Assembly: GCA_018657625.1 (NCBI GenBank)
Contig: JABHWU010000115.1
Location: forward strand, 31,158-95,157
Length of the DNA stretch: 64,000 nucleotides
DNA from: Deltaproteobacteria bacterium
GTDB taxonomy: Bacteria > SAR324 > XYD2-FULL-50-16
Reading direction: 5' to 3'
In this document: piece by piece, positions 56,324 through 64,000 of the stretch
How the letters are laid out: every line of letters starts with the position of its first letter
How positions within the stretch are numbered: the first letter of the stretch is position 1
The notes under the pieces: model-generated
What the model was told of the DNA's origin: nothing
Seen by the model: only the letters and a program-made list of their open reading frames with translations
Database searches by the model: none
Translations under genes and position numbers: made by a program

Positions 56324-57037
56324 ATGATTAGTGATATAATGAAATTAGTGGGCAAGTTCGTTAATGTTTTCAAAAAGCCTCTCTATGGTAAGACATTCAA
56401 ATGTCCTATATGCCATCTTGAGCTTTCTGAGCATGACACGGATGAAAATGGATGTCTGGTTTGCCCTTTGTGTAGTGTTGTTATAGAACTGCATGAAACA
56501 TATGGACATTTTCTTCCTATCGTTAATGATGTTGAAGTTGAACGTGTTCAACCCAAAGCTAAATTACATCCCCTGGCCACACATTTACCAATCGGATTAA
56601 TGCCTTTTGCACTACTGGGAGCTGTTTTTTTACTGCTGGCATCTATCTATTTAAAAATTGCAGATATTCCAGTCAGCCAATCAATATTTTTGTCTGCCTA
56701 TTCGCAAACAATTAATAACGTTACTTTAATAATGCTGGTTATTGCTGTCTGTTCATCCGCATTAACATTTCTTACTGGATTCGTAGATTGGAGATATCGA
56801 TTTAGTGGCAGATCATACCGCGTCATAACACTGAAGATTATCCTTTCGATACTTTTTCTGATTATTGGGGCTGTTGCTATCGCTTTACATTTTGTCGTTT
56901 TTAATAGTGGAATAATTGCGCTAGATAACTTTCTTAATATTATCGCTGCCATTTTTTATTTTGGTTTTATGTCTGCCGCGATGTTTATGTTAGCTACTTT
57001 AGGCCATGTTGGCGGTTACCTGGTTTTTGGGAAATAA
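56324..57037 (+). CDS. Zinc-ribbon plus DUF2231 membrane protein
   Basis: A 237-residue protein. The N-terminal soluble part has a rubredoxin/zinc-ribbon-like pair, CPIC at 27-30 and CPLC at 47-50, with another Cys at 44. Then a DUF2231 domain starts at KLHPLATHLPIGLMPFALLG with four helices. The ribbon might bind zinc, or iron as in rubredoxin. AGGAGA precedes the ATG. The gene ends the operon, before a terminator. Confidence 0.83.
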   Translation: MISDIMKLVGKFVNVFKKPLYGKTFKCPICHLELSEHDTDENGCLVCPLCSVVIELHETYGHFLPIVNDVEVERVQPKAKLHPLATHLPIGLMPFALLGAVFLLLASIYLKIADIPVSQSIFLSAYSQTINNVTLIMLVIAVCSSALTFLTGFVDWRYRFSGRSYRVITLKIILSILFLIIGAVAIALHFVVFNSGIIALDNFLNIIAAIFYFGFMSAAMFMLATLGHVGGYLVFGK

Positions 57038-57073
57038 GTCGTAATTTATTTACGTTCTTTAACAGACAATGTT

Positions 57074-57110
57074 TGTTTCGTTGTGTATCACAACGAAACA
57101 TTCCTGTTTT
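57074..57110 (+). terminator. Intrinsic terminator after the DUF2231-acyl-CoA dehydrogenase operon
   Basis: TGTTTCGTTGTG (57074-57085) and CACAACGAAACA (57089-57100) form a perfect 12-bp stem with a TAT loop, followed by TTCCTGTTTT. It closes the three-gene operon. The rest of the 57038-57463 gap has no gene. Confidence 0.7.
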
Positions 57111-57463
57111 AACGCATTCTATGAAATGTTCCTTTTTCATAAAATCATCACGTCCGCTTCTAAAATATCATCAACAGACTGCTCTTTGCTTCAAACGACA
57201 ATCTTAAGTATTATTCTCAAACGAATCCGTAATCATTTCCATGATTTTAATACCACAAAGCAATTTTAAAAAATTTTGCAGGCGTTTGAATTAACAATAG
57301 AATCATAAGTATAAAGGCTAGCTAATTTAACATCCATAATTATATTTATTATGCATTATCCTTTTCAAGCTAAAATAAATAACTTGATATTTAGGGAAAA
57401 TTATTTCAGAAATAGATAGATCCCAATTCACCAAAGCCTTCAAACGTTTAATAACTCAAAATT

Positions 57464-58603
57464 ATGATCGGTAAAAATAAAATTATTCCTCTTATAATAC
57501 TCTTTTTTATTTGCATCTCTGTATTTTCAATTTCCTCTTTTGCAAATATAAAATTTAAACTCGCCGAGATCAATCCAGAACAGACTGAATTAAATATATA
57601 TCGATCTTATCAATACCGATTATTTATTGTTAGCATTATACAAAAAACCACAGATGCATTTAGTTGTTCCACTAACCGATATATTTTTTACCACTATGGA
57701 AAAGATCAGTTTTTTCAAATCGCAAGCGGAAACTTATTAGTCAATCCGAATTTTACCAATTTTTTTGCGACCAAAGTTTATTCACTGGAAGCATTAAACA
57801 AAGAAAATGAGTTAAGCTGGAAACTTGAAGTTAAGAGAATAATTAAAAAATTAAACACCTCTTCTGAAATCCTGGAAAAAAATAAAATCATAACAGCCAA
57901 AGGCTCCACCTGCTGGCAGCAACCGATTTTGTATAACATCAAGGGCGAGGTCTTAGAAGAAATCCCACAATTGTTAGCCAATTTTTGCCCGAATCAATAT
58001 TGCTCCGATATCTATTGGAAAACGCCACAAAAGGTTCAATACTGGAATCAATTCAGCCCTATAAAAATACAACAATTTGAGTATAATATCGCAACAAAAG
58101 AAAAAACATATTTAAAAGTATCTAAAAATATTACCCGGCCTTCATATACTCAAATTAACGCACCCAGAGATGAAATCGTAGATCCAGTCAATACCAAACA
58201 GGGTGTACATAAAATCATCGATAATCAATTGTCATTCTATTGGCAAACAAATAAAAAAAATAAATTGGTTATTGGTTTTCAAAGAAGCGATGTTAACATC
58301 AAGGCAGTAGCAGAAAATTTATCCACTATTTCAAGTTTGCTGACAGTGGGTGATTTAAAGCGAGCATTTCAACAAATTAGATTTGGACTGTGGTTACTAC
58401 CTGACCATTTTGATACAAAATTTGAGCGATTAAAGCTTTATGCAAAATTATCAATTTATGATCAAATATTTAAATCTATTAAATTAGATTTTTCAGAAAA
58501 AGATACTGTTAGCGTTTGCCAAAAACTACATATTGATAAAAATTTTAAAGCAATTTGGAAGGATGAAAAATTAATAACGCTGTTTAATGAAACCTGTTTT
58601 TAA
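57464..58603 (+). CDS. Secreted hypothetical protein, 379 residues
   Basis: Family not recognised. A signal peptide with a hydrophobic core (IIPLIILFFICISVFSISSFA) is followed by a long beta-rich region with several Cys (TDAFSCSTNRYIFYHYG, GSTCWQQPIL, FCPNQYCSDIYW) that may form disulfides. The last third is alpha-helical and resembles a TPR-like fold. The next gene, 21 bp away, is a lipoprotein, so they may form an envelope pair. Confidence 0.72.
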   Translation: MIGKNKIIPLIILFFICISVFSISSFANIKFKLAEINPEQTELNIYRSYQYRLFIVSIIQKTTDAFSCSTNRYIFYHYGKDQFFQIASGNLLVNPNFTNFFATKVYSLEALNKENELSWKLEVKRIIKKLNTSSEILEKNKIITAKGSTCWQQPILYNIKGEVLEEIPQLLANFCPNQYCSDIYWKTPQKVQYWNQFSPIKIQQFEYNIATKEKTYLKVSKNITRPSYTQINAPRDEIVDPVNTKQGVHKIIDNQLSFYWQTNKKNKLVIGFQRSDVNIKAVAENLSTISSLLTVGDLKRAFQQIRFGLWLLPDHFDTKFERLKLYAKLSIYDQIFKSIKLDFSEKDTVSVCQKLHIDKNFKAIWKDEKLITLFNETCF

Positions 58604-58624
58604 CATTCTGAGATCGCATTTATA

Positions 58625-59350
58625 ATGACAAAAATCAGATCATCAACCCTTTTTATCTGTCTTATTTTATTAACATTTTCAGCTTGTACCCGCCTCCATC
58701 AAAAAAAAGAAAGTAATATTCAGATTCCTAAAGGTTGGGTTTATTCCCCAAATAACGCTTTCATTAAATATGTTAATGCCAACGAAGTAAAACCAGGCTA
58801 TGAGTTGGTTATTGCAAGACCTTCTCAAAATATGCTGCTCGCTTATGTAACTATTGCTGAATCGATACTCCCTGACCAAAATAAATACAAAGAAGTTTCC
58901 AATTCCAATTTATTAGAAAATAATCAAATTAAGAACTGGTATTTCGAAAGACCCTGGTGGATCAATGAGTATAACGATTTTAAAATTCCATTTGCACTCA
59001 CTTCAGACTGCGTCAATTATTATATTGGTAAGTATGCTGATATTAAAAAAAATATGAAAATTGATCAAAGCAATTCAAATTGGCGGGGAAGCAATGAAAA
59101 CCGAATATTCTTGCACTATATTACTTCAGTTAAACCATCAGAAACAAAAAAAGGGGCAGTCATAGTTTCTTTAAAATTAAAATGGTATTATTTCTGTGGT
59201 CAGACGTGTGGATGGGGATTTAAGAAGGAGAGACAAGTTGTTTTTGCTTCACCCAAAAAAATCATTGAAATAATTGGAGATACACCTGCCGATGTTTGGG
59301 TTGCCTCTGAAGAGAAACCGTATGCACCTGATCAATGGATAACCTATTAA
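58625..59350 (+). CDS. Hypothetical lipoprotein, 241 residues
   Basis: Family not recognised. Signal sequence with a hydrophobic core and lipobox TFSAC (Cys at about residue 21). The mature chain (KGWVYSPNNAFIKYVN, YFERPWWINEYNDFKIP, LKWYYFCGQTCGWGF) is aromatic rich with a C-x3-C pair near the end. It follows the secreted protein at 57464 by 21 bp, so the two are probably co-transcribed. Function unknown. Confidence 0.72.
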   Translation: MTKIRSSTLFICLILLTFSACTRLHQKKESNIQIPKGWVYSPNNAFIKYVNANEVKPGYELVIARPSQNMLLAYVTIAESILPDQNKYKEVSNSNLLENNQIKNWYFERPWWINEYNDFKIPFALTSDCVNYYIGKYADIKKNMKIDQSNSNWRGSNENRIFLHYITSVKPSETKKGAVIVSLKLKWYYFCGQTCGWGFKKERQVVFASPKKIIEIIGDTPADVWVASEEKPYAPDQWITY

Positions 59351-59446
59351 TCATTAATCAGTTACATTTGGTTTATAAATACTTTATTTGGAGTGGATCA
59401 GTTAATATCCTTTACTATCAATCTTCTTCAAAATAAGTTCTAATTA

Positions 59447-59827
59447 TCAATCAAAAATTTTATCAATTTTTTCAGCCATAGTCGCTGCATCGAAAGGTTT
59501 AACAACATAATTACTCACACCAGCTTTGATGGCAGCAATGATATTTTCCTGTAATGCTTCAGCTGTCACCATTAAAACCGGAATATCTTTTAATTGGCTA
59601 TCTGCTCTAATTTCTTTCAATAGTTCCAACCCTGACATTTTAGGCATATTCCAATCTGTCACACAAAAATCAATTTTTTCAGTTTTCATCTTTGCTAGAG
59701 CTGTTGTCCCGTCATCTGCTTCCAGAACGTTATTATAACCAAGTTGACGTAAAATATTTTTTACAATACGTCTCATTGTAGAAAAATCATCTACTACCAA
59801 TATTCGCATATCTTTATTAGCTGCCAT
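59447..59827 (-). CDS. cheY: Chemotaxis response regulator CheY
   Basis: A 126-residue receiver closest in appearance to classical CheY ([17 protein letters not shown], phosphoacceptor Asp58 in [15 protein letters not shown], and [14 protein letters not shown]). GGAGTG precedes the start. It is encoded 16 kb from the che cluster and beside the binding-protein-fold gene, whose start lies 1 kb to the right. It probably docks on the flagellar switch. Confidence 0.94.
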   Translation of the reverse strand: MAANKDMRILVVDDFSTMRRIVKNILRQLGYNNVLEADDGTTALAKMKTEKIDFCVTDWNMPKMSGLELLKEIRADSQLKDIPVLMVTAEALQENIIAAIKAGVSNYVVKPFDAATMAEKIDKIFD

Positions 59828-59899
59828 GAATCACTCCAAATAAGTTAATTTACTAGCTATATTATTGTAAAACCTAATCAATCAATTAATTTTTTGATA

Positions 59900-60826
59900 T
59901 TAAATTGCTCCAGATTCTTTTGCGAATCGCATGTCGACAAATTTATCAAGATCTACCTTTCCTGACAAGAGCTTCATTTTATCATGCATATAATCTTGGA
60001 TTTTTGCTAGATCATCAATATTAGGTAATAATTCATCTGTCATCACACGGTCAACAGGATTCGTCAGTACATTTTTTATAACATCTTCAGATTGCCCCAG
60101 AAAACTAGCTGCAATTTTAATCGTTTGATCTACATTTTCCTTAGCAAATTGCCCTGAATTAACCAAATTATTGGTCAGTTCCTGAATCGCATCCGGATAT
60201 TTATCAATAACCTCATCCTTGACAACGACAACACAGCAAGGATGTTTTGGCCAAAGATCTTTAGATAAATAAAACTCTTCACCATACCCTTCAATTATTG
60301 CCTGCGATCCGAAAGGTTCAGCCACTATAAATCCACCTATTTCTCCATCTTCATCATATTGAATCGCTTGTGGCATTTGAGAGGGGGCCATAACTTCCAG
60401 AGCCACATCTTTTCCAGCACCGATATCCAATCCGTTTTCCGTCAGTAATTGATGGAGCAACATATTATGTATGGATAATTGGTAAGGAATCGCTATAATT
60501 TTTCCTTTTAAATCCTGTATGCTACTAACATTTGCTACTTTATTCTTAATTAAAACACTTCCTGTTTTGTGAGCAAATAAAACCAATTTCATATTAACGC
60601 CAGCTCTATACAAATCCATCGCCGTAGGTGCTAACATGAAACAAACGTCGACTGTTCCTGTTTTCATAGCATCAGAAACCTGATTCCACCCAAGGTAAGG
60701 TACTGTTTCCAATTGAAAATGATCAAATGTGACTGTTTTGCTTTTTTCCAGGTCATTTGTAATTCCTAAAATTAAATGATCTGTTATCTTTAAATGTCCT
60801 ACTTTGATAATTGGTTTTTCTGACAT
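59900..60826 (-). CDS. NMT1/SsuA-like solute-binding-fold protein without signal peptide
   Basis: A 308-residue protein with the two-lobe fold of ABC periplasmic binding proteins for nitrate, sulfonate or thiamine precursors (IKVGHLKITDHLIL, DVCFMLAPTAMDLYRAGV, LKGKIIAIPYQLSIHNMLL, GGFIVAEPFGSQAI). The N-terminus, MSEKPIIKVG, has no hydrophobic core, so it appears cytoplasmic. AGGTAAG precedes the ATG. No permease or ATPase is adjacent, but a cheY is 72 bp downstream on the same strand. It may bind a ligand as a sensor, but this is inference. Confidence 0.82.
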   Translation of the reverse strand: MSEKPIIKVGHLKITDHLILGITNDLEKSKTVTFDHFQLETVPYLGWNQVSDAMKTGTVDVCFMLAPTAMDLYRAGVNMKLVLFAHKTGSVLIKNKVANVSSIQDLKGKIIAIPYQLSIHNMLLHQLLTENGLDIGAGKDVALEVMAPSQMPQAIQYDEDGEIGGFIVAEPFGSQAIIEGYGEEFYLSKDLWPKHPCCVVVVKDEVIDKYPDAIQELTNNLVNSGQFAKENVDQTIKIAASFLGQSEDVIKNVLTNPVDRVMTDELLPNIDDLAKIQDYMHDKMKLLSGKVDLDKFVDMRFAKESGAI

Positions 60827-61103
60827 CAGTCTTACCTGTTAGTAATTAATAGATATCACCAGTTTTTTTAAACCACCTATACTAACATTTCTTTAATTTA
60901 ATAACTTAGCGTCAATAGGCGATCAGGGTGATGTTAACTAAAAATGCACTCTAAATATATCTTAACATCCATTATAATAAAAAAGCATAAAAAAAACAAT
61001 AAAAAATATGTGCGGACCAATGAACGATAAAAAAGTAATTTTAGACTTGCAAAAATTTCTTAACATAATATAAGTGTACATATGTTCTTATTAAGGAGAA
61101 AAT

Positions 61104-62129
61104 ATGAAACATATATTTAAATGGTTATTTATTTCAATTTTATTATTGTCCAGCTTAGCTGCTGCCGTTTTTATGATTTTGGAGTCTGGTAGCTTTTATC
61201 AGACACTTTATGAATCAGAATCTCATTTTTATGGATATTGGGCTGCCGCTCTCAATGAAATTTTCATGGGAATCATGGCAGCAGTGTGGATCACAAAAAG
61301 AGATAAACATGGCAAACAACAATCACATTTAATTAACTACTTTTTCAAATTACTTTTAGTCATTTTATTCATTACCACCATTTCCGGTGCCAGTTATTAT
61401 GTTGCTTCGCCAATTATAACTAATATTCAAAACCAGAAAAATCAATCCAGGATATTAAATATCATAGATTCTCAAATTGCAAATAACAAAAAATCCCTCG
61501 AAATCTTCTCCTCCCAGAATCAAAAAATGAATACTGCTTTAGCTGCAAAAAGAACCTGGGAAAGCCAACAACAGGCGAAGTCAATTATCGGCGGGAACCA
61601 ATATACATTTGTACTTTGGTTTCAATTAATTATAGTAATATTGCTTCGATTTGGAATCCAATCTTCAAATTTAGGGTGTGTCTGGTTAGCAGGGTGGCTA
61701 TATCGAAAACCAGCCTATAAAATAGAAACTGAGGATCAAAAATCTGTACTACAGTCATTAAATAACAGGGAAATTAATACAAAACCAAAAATTCAAGCAA
61801 TTAGAAATAATAAAATTAATACAGGCATTAGAACAAAAACAGATCCCAGGGTAAATTTATATAAACAACAAGATATCAGAAAAAGAGAGGTTTTTGATCG
61901 ACAGGATAATATCAATATCATTCGAAAACAAATTGTTAATTATCTGAATTTGAGAAATGAGGGTATACTAATGAGAGATATTGCGCAGGCAGTCGGGGTA
62001 TCGGAGAAATCGATGTTAGATATTCAAAATAACAAAATATCCAGCCTTCATTTTGATGCAAAAAACCTTGAAACGATTCTAAAAAAGTTCAAAATAGTCT
62101 TTGATCAGGAATCGGCCAGTTCGTTTTAA
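61104..62129 (+). CDS. Membrane protein with C-terminal helix-turn-helix-like domain
   Basis: Family not recognised, 341 residues. Four predicted helices (IFKWLFISILLLSSLAAAVF, YWAAALNEIFMGIMAAVWI, FFKLLLVILFITTISGASY, YTFVLWFQLIIVILLRFG) bracket a coiled-coil-like loop (about residues 110-155). The basic cytoplasmic tail (about 210-341) ends with RDIAQAVGVSEKSMLDIQ, resembling a helix-turn-helix. An AAGGAG site lies just before the ATG. It could be a membrane-tethered regulator. Confidence 0.72.
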   Translation: MKHIFKWLFISILLLSSLAAAVFMILESGSFYQTLYESESHFYGYWAAALNEIFMGIMAAVWITKRDKHGKQQSHLINYFFKLLLVILFITTISGASYYVASPIITNIQNQKNQSRILNIIDSQIANNKKSLEIFSSQNQKMNTALAAKRTWESQQQAKSIIGGNQYTFVLWFQLIIVILLRFGIQSSNLGCVWLAGWLYRKPAYKIETEDQKSVLQSLNNREINTKPKIQAIRNNKINTGIRTKTDPRVNLYKQQDIRKREVFDRQDNINIIRKQIVNYLNLRNEGILMRDIAQAVGVSEKSMLDIQNNKISSLHFDAKNLETILKKFKIVFDQESASSF

Positions 62130-62173
62130 GTTTCCTTAAAAACCAGCAACAATGGCCGATAACCCCTCTTAAA

Positions 62174-62881
62174 CTATTTTGTTACTTTAGTACCAATTTC
62201 TTTCCCATCTATAAAGTCAAACAGACTTTTTTCATCTGAAATATTTAATACGCACAATGGCAAATTATTTTCCCTGGACAAAGCAATGGCAGCAGAGTCC
62301 ATAACTTTTAGATCTTTCTCAAGTACTTCACTATAGGATAATTGATCGTATTTAACTGCATTAGTATCAACCATTGGATCTTTATTATAAACACCATCTA
62401 CTTTGGTTCCCTTTATAATAATATCGGCCTCAACTTCTAACCCTCTTAAGACAGCTGCAGTATCGGTAGAGAAAAATGGATTGCCAGTACCACCGGCAAA
62501 AAGGACAATCGTATTTTTACTGAGGAGTTTTAAAGCTTCAGTTTTATCAAATTTTATTCCGATCGCAGGTATTTCCAATCCTGTCATCACTGAAGCCTGA
62601 TATCCCATAGAAATTAATGTTTCCTTGATCATCAAACTATTCATGGCTGTTGCCATCATTCCAATCTGATCTGCGGAAACTCTATCTATTTTAATCGGAA
62701 TACTTTGTGCTCCCCGAAAAAAGTTTCCACCTCCCAAAACAACACAAACCTGTATCCCAAGATCACTGATTCTGGTGATTTGCTTACACAAAGAATTTAC
62801 AATATCAAAATCAAAACCTTTTCCAGCTACTCCACCTAAATATTCACCACTTAGTTTTAATAAGATTCTTTTATATTTCAA
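62174..62881 (-). CDS. pyrH: Uridylate kinase (UMP kinase)
   Basis: Hexameric UMP kinase of the amino-acid-kinase family, about 236 residues. RILLKLSGEYLGG holds the N-terminal phosphate-binding Lys. GGGNFFRGAQS, FAGGTGNPFFSTDTAAVLRG and KGTKVDGVYNKDPM are typical. TTG at 62881 after GAGAGAAGA is chosen as start. The longer reading begins within the poly-T of the upstream terminator and adds eight residues with no homology. The rpsB-tsf-pyrH order is canonical. Confidence 0.93.
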   Translation of the reverse strand: MKYKRILLKLSGEYLGGVAGKGFDFDIVNSLCKQITRISDLGIQVCVVLGGGNFFRGAQSIPIKIDRVSADQIGMMATAMNSLMIKETLISMGYQASVMTGLEIPAIGIKFDKTEALKLLSKNTIVLFAGGTGNPFFSTDTAAVLRGLEVEADIIIKGTKVDGVYNKDPMVDTNAVKYDQLSYSEVLEKDLKVMDSAAIALSRENNLPLCVLNISDEKSLFDFIDGKEIGTKVTK

Positions 62882-62893
62882 TTTTCTTCTCTC

Positions 62894-62934
62894 AAAAAAA
62901 AGCAAAAAAAAAGGGGGATTTAAAAAATCCCCCT
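62894..62934 (-). terminator. Intrinsic terminator after tsf
   Basis: On the minus strand, AGGGGGATTT and AAATCCCCCT form a 10-bp stem with a 3-nt loop, starting 8 bp past the tsf stop and followed by nine T, GC, eight T. It lies just upstream of pyrH, so pyrH must depend on readthrough or its own promoter. Confidence 0.85.
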
Positions 62935-62941
62935 CTATTAA

Positions 62942-63787
62942 TTAAAACTGAGTTTTAAAGTACCGTTTGACATCTAACTTTGCCCCCAGAGTTTTACCAC
63001 TATCTAACAACAAATCTTCGATAGTCTGCTCGGGATTTTTGACAAAGCTTTGATACAATAAACAGATCTCTTTTTTGTATTTCTTGATCCGACCCTCAAC
63101 CATTTTCTCTATAATGTTATCAGGTTTTCCAGATTCTTTAGCCTGATCAATCAAGAAATTCTTTTCTTTTTCAACTACTTGTGGATCAAGATCTTCTTCT
63201 CGGATTGCTTCGACATTAGATGCCGCAATATGCATTGCGATATCTCTTGCAACAATCGTCAATTTTTCTTTATCCGCATCACCGTCTGCAGTCAATTCCA
63301 CTAAAGTTCCGATTTTTCCATTGGAATGGACATAGGAACCAATAACACTGTTTCCTTCAGTTTTCCAATCGATACCTTCAATAAAAACAATATTTTCGCC
63401 TAGTTTTGCAACCGCTTCAATAATAATCTCTTTGATAGTACCTTGATCTGTCGATTTCTCAGTAAAATTATCTGCGCCAACTTCAGATATATGTTTTGCT
63501 AATACACCAATAAATGATTTAAACTGATCATTGATAGCAACAAAATCGGTTTCACAGGCCATTTTCACAAGCCCTGCTTTATCCGTTTCTGAATAAATTG
63601 CAATTGCACCTTCTTTGGTTTCACGGCTGGCTTTTTTAGTTGCGATAGCTTGACCTTTTTTTCTTAAAAGTTCTTTTGCTGCTTCCATTTCGCCATCACA
63701 CTCTGTTAAAGCTTTTTTGCAATCCATCATTGCTGCAGCGGTCATTTCCCGCAACTCTTTAACCATTGACGCTGTAATTTGTGCCAT
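62942..63787 (-). CDS. tsf: Elongation factor Ts
   Basis: Nucleotide exchange factor for EF-Tu, about 281 residues. The N-terminal UBA-like helices read AQITASMVKELREMTAAAMMDCKKAL, and the signature TDFVAINDQFKSF is in the core. The ATG at 63787 (MAQITASM) has AGGGAAAAA before it and matches the family start. An upstream codon at 63811 adds eight unsupported residues. It follows rpsB by 27 bp. Confidence 0.95.
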   Translation of the reverse strand: MAQITASMVKELREMTAAAMMDCKKALTECDGEMEAAKELLRKKGQAIATKKASRETKEGAIAIYSETDKAGLVKMACETDFVAINDQFKSFIGVLAKHISEVGADNFTEKSTDQGTIKEIIIEAVAKLGENIVFIEGIDWKTEGNSVIGSYVHSNGKIGTLVELTADGDADKEKLTIVARDIAMHIAASNVEAIREEDLDPQVVEKEKNFLIDQAKESGKPDNIIEKMVEGRIKKYKKEICLLYQSFVKNPEQTIEDLLLDSGKTLGAKLDVKRYFKTQF

Positions 63788-63814
63788 TTTTTCCCTATTA
63801 TTCGATTTCAATAC

Positions 63815-64000
63815 TTATTTTTCAGTGGTTTCAGTTGAGGAATCCGCTTTTGGTTCAGCTTTTTCTGTTTCTTCCTTTGGTTCGATTTTCTCTGCTATTG
63901 GTTCAACCTTTTTAGCTGCTACTGTCTCCTCAACCTTTTCTGTTTCTTCCTTTGGTTCGATTTTCTCTGCTATTGGTTCAACCTTTTTAGCTGCTACTGT
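63815..64000 (-). CDS. rpsB: 30S ribosomal protein S2, C-terminal tail (partial)
   Basis: The frame is open at the window edge and ends at TAA (63815-63817), 27 bp before tsf, in the place of rpsB in the conserved rpsB-tsf-pyrH order. The visible 61 residues are only the low-complexity tail (repeated TVAAKKVEPIAEKIEPKEE, then AEPKADSSTETTEK), so the S2 core is outside the window. Identity rests on synteny and on known variable C-terminal extensions of S2, not on the fold. Confidence 0.7.
   Translation of the reverse strand, partial: TVAAKKVEPIAEKIEPKEETEKVEETVAAKKVEPIAEKIEPKEETEKAEPKADSSTETTEK
63851..64000. repeat. 75-bp tandem repeat in the rpsB tail
   Basis: Two 75-bp units (63926-64000 and 63851-63925) are identical over their right-hand 65 bases and encode the same 25-residue Ala/Lys/Glu/Pro unit. 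The array runs off the window edge, so more copies may follow. Confidence 0.85.

Noticed and set aside
57074..57100. Possible parS-like site (TGTTTC...GAAACA)
   Set aside because: The ends match parS, but the full stem is 12 bp with a TAT loop and T-rich tail directly after an operon, which fits a terminator. The central CACGTG is absent.

Overview
The window is an AT-rich Gram-negative chromosome segment. Gram-negative character is shown by an O-antigen ligase family protein, Mpl, lipoproteins, an outer-membrane barrel, a Tat system and TRAP/ABC importers with binding proteins. The mixture of a gyrA-parAB-bactofilin block, a CheR/CheB/CheY/CheA cluster, a 2-oxoacid:ferredoxin oxidoreductase, a reductive-dehalogenase-like protein and many scavenging transporters fits a marine deltaproteobacterial or SAR324-like bacterium. 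That placement is an inference and is not proven by any single gene. No tRNA, IS element, prophage or CRISPR array was seen.

Layout. 1-13172 is a catabolic and transport region. It holds the end of a Dpp/Opp-type peptide ABC importer, a glutamine-synthetase-like ligase with a gamma-glutamyl hydrolase (a PuuA/PuuD-like pair), an RpiR regulator, a TRAP transporter (dctQ-dctM-dctP), a decayed fragment resembling FAD glycerol-3-phosphate dehydrogenase, a glycerol-kinase-like FGGY kinase and a membrane-anchored reductive-dehalogenase-like protein. Two near-identical operator blocks (5031-5092 and 9540-9601) suggest that the RpiR protein controls both the ligase region and the TRAP transporter. 13173-14957 holds a LysE exporter, a dispersed repeat and a second decayed gene.

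14958-34197 is mostly housekeeping: dnaE, an LtaS-like membrane sulfatase-fold enzyme, an Rrf2 regulator, rnpB (RNase P RNA), then gyrA - TPR lipoprotein - parA - parB - bactofilin reading leftward, an O-antigen ligase, secA and ispH. 34332-38512 is an envelope region: a lipoprotein plus barrel pair, a secreted pentapeptide protein, and a TatC with a large periplasmic insertion. 38764-43611 is a chemotaxis operon (STAS, cheR, cheB, cheY, cheA) that lacks cheW and receptors here.

43692-54228 runs leftward: korB/korA, a YitT-type membrane protein, two unrecognised genes, mpl, polA and ung. 54618-57037 is a compact operon in which two DUF2231-type membrane proteins flank an acyl-CoA dehydrogenase. 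57464-62129 holds two secreted proteins of unknown function, a second CheY, a solute-binding-protein fold without a signal peptide, and a membrane protein with a helix-turn-helix-like tail. The right edge is the canonical rpsB-tsf-pyrH block on the minus strand. The visible C-terminal tail of S2 is built from 75-bp tandem repeats.

Start codons were moved downstream where ribosome-binding sites or family homology favoured it (dctQ, the TPR lipoprotein, ispH, tatC, the STAS gene, ung, the first DUF2231 gene, pyrH, tsf).
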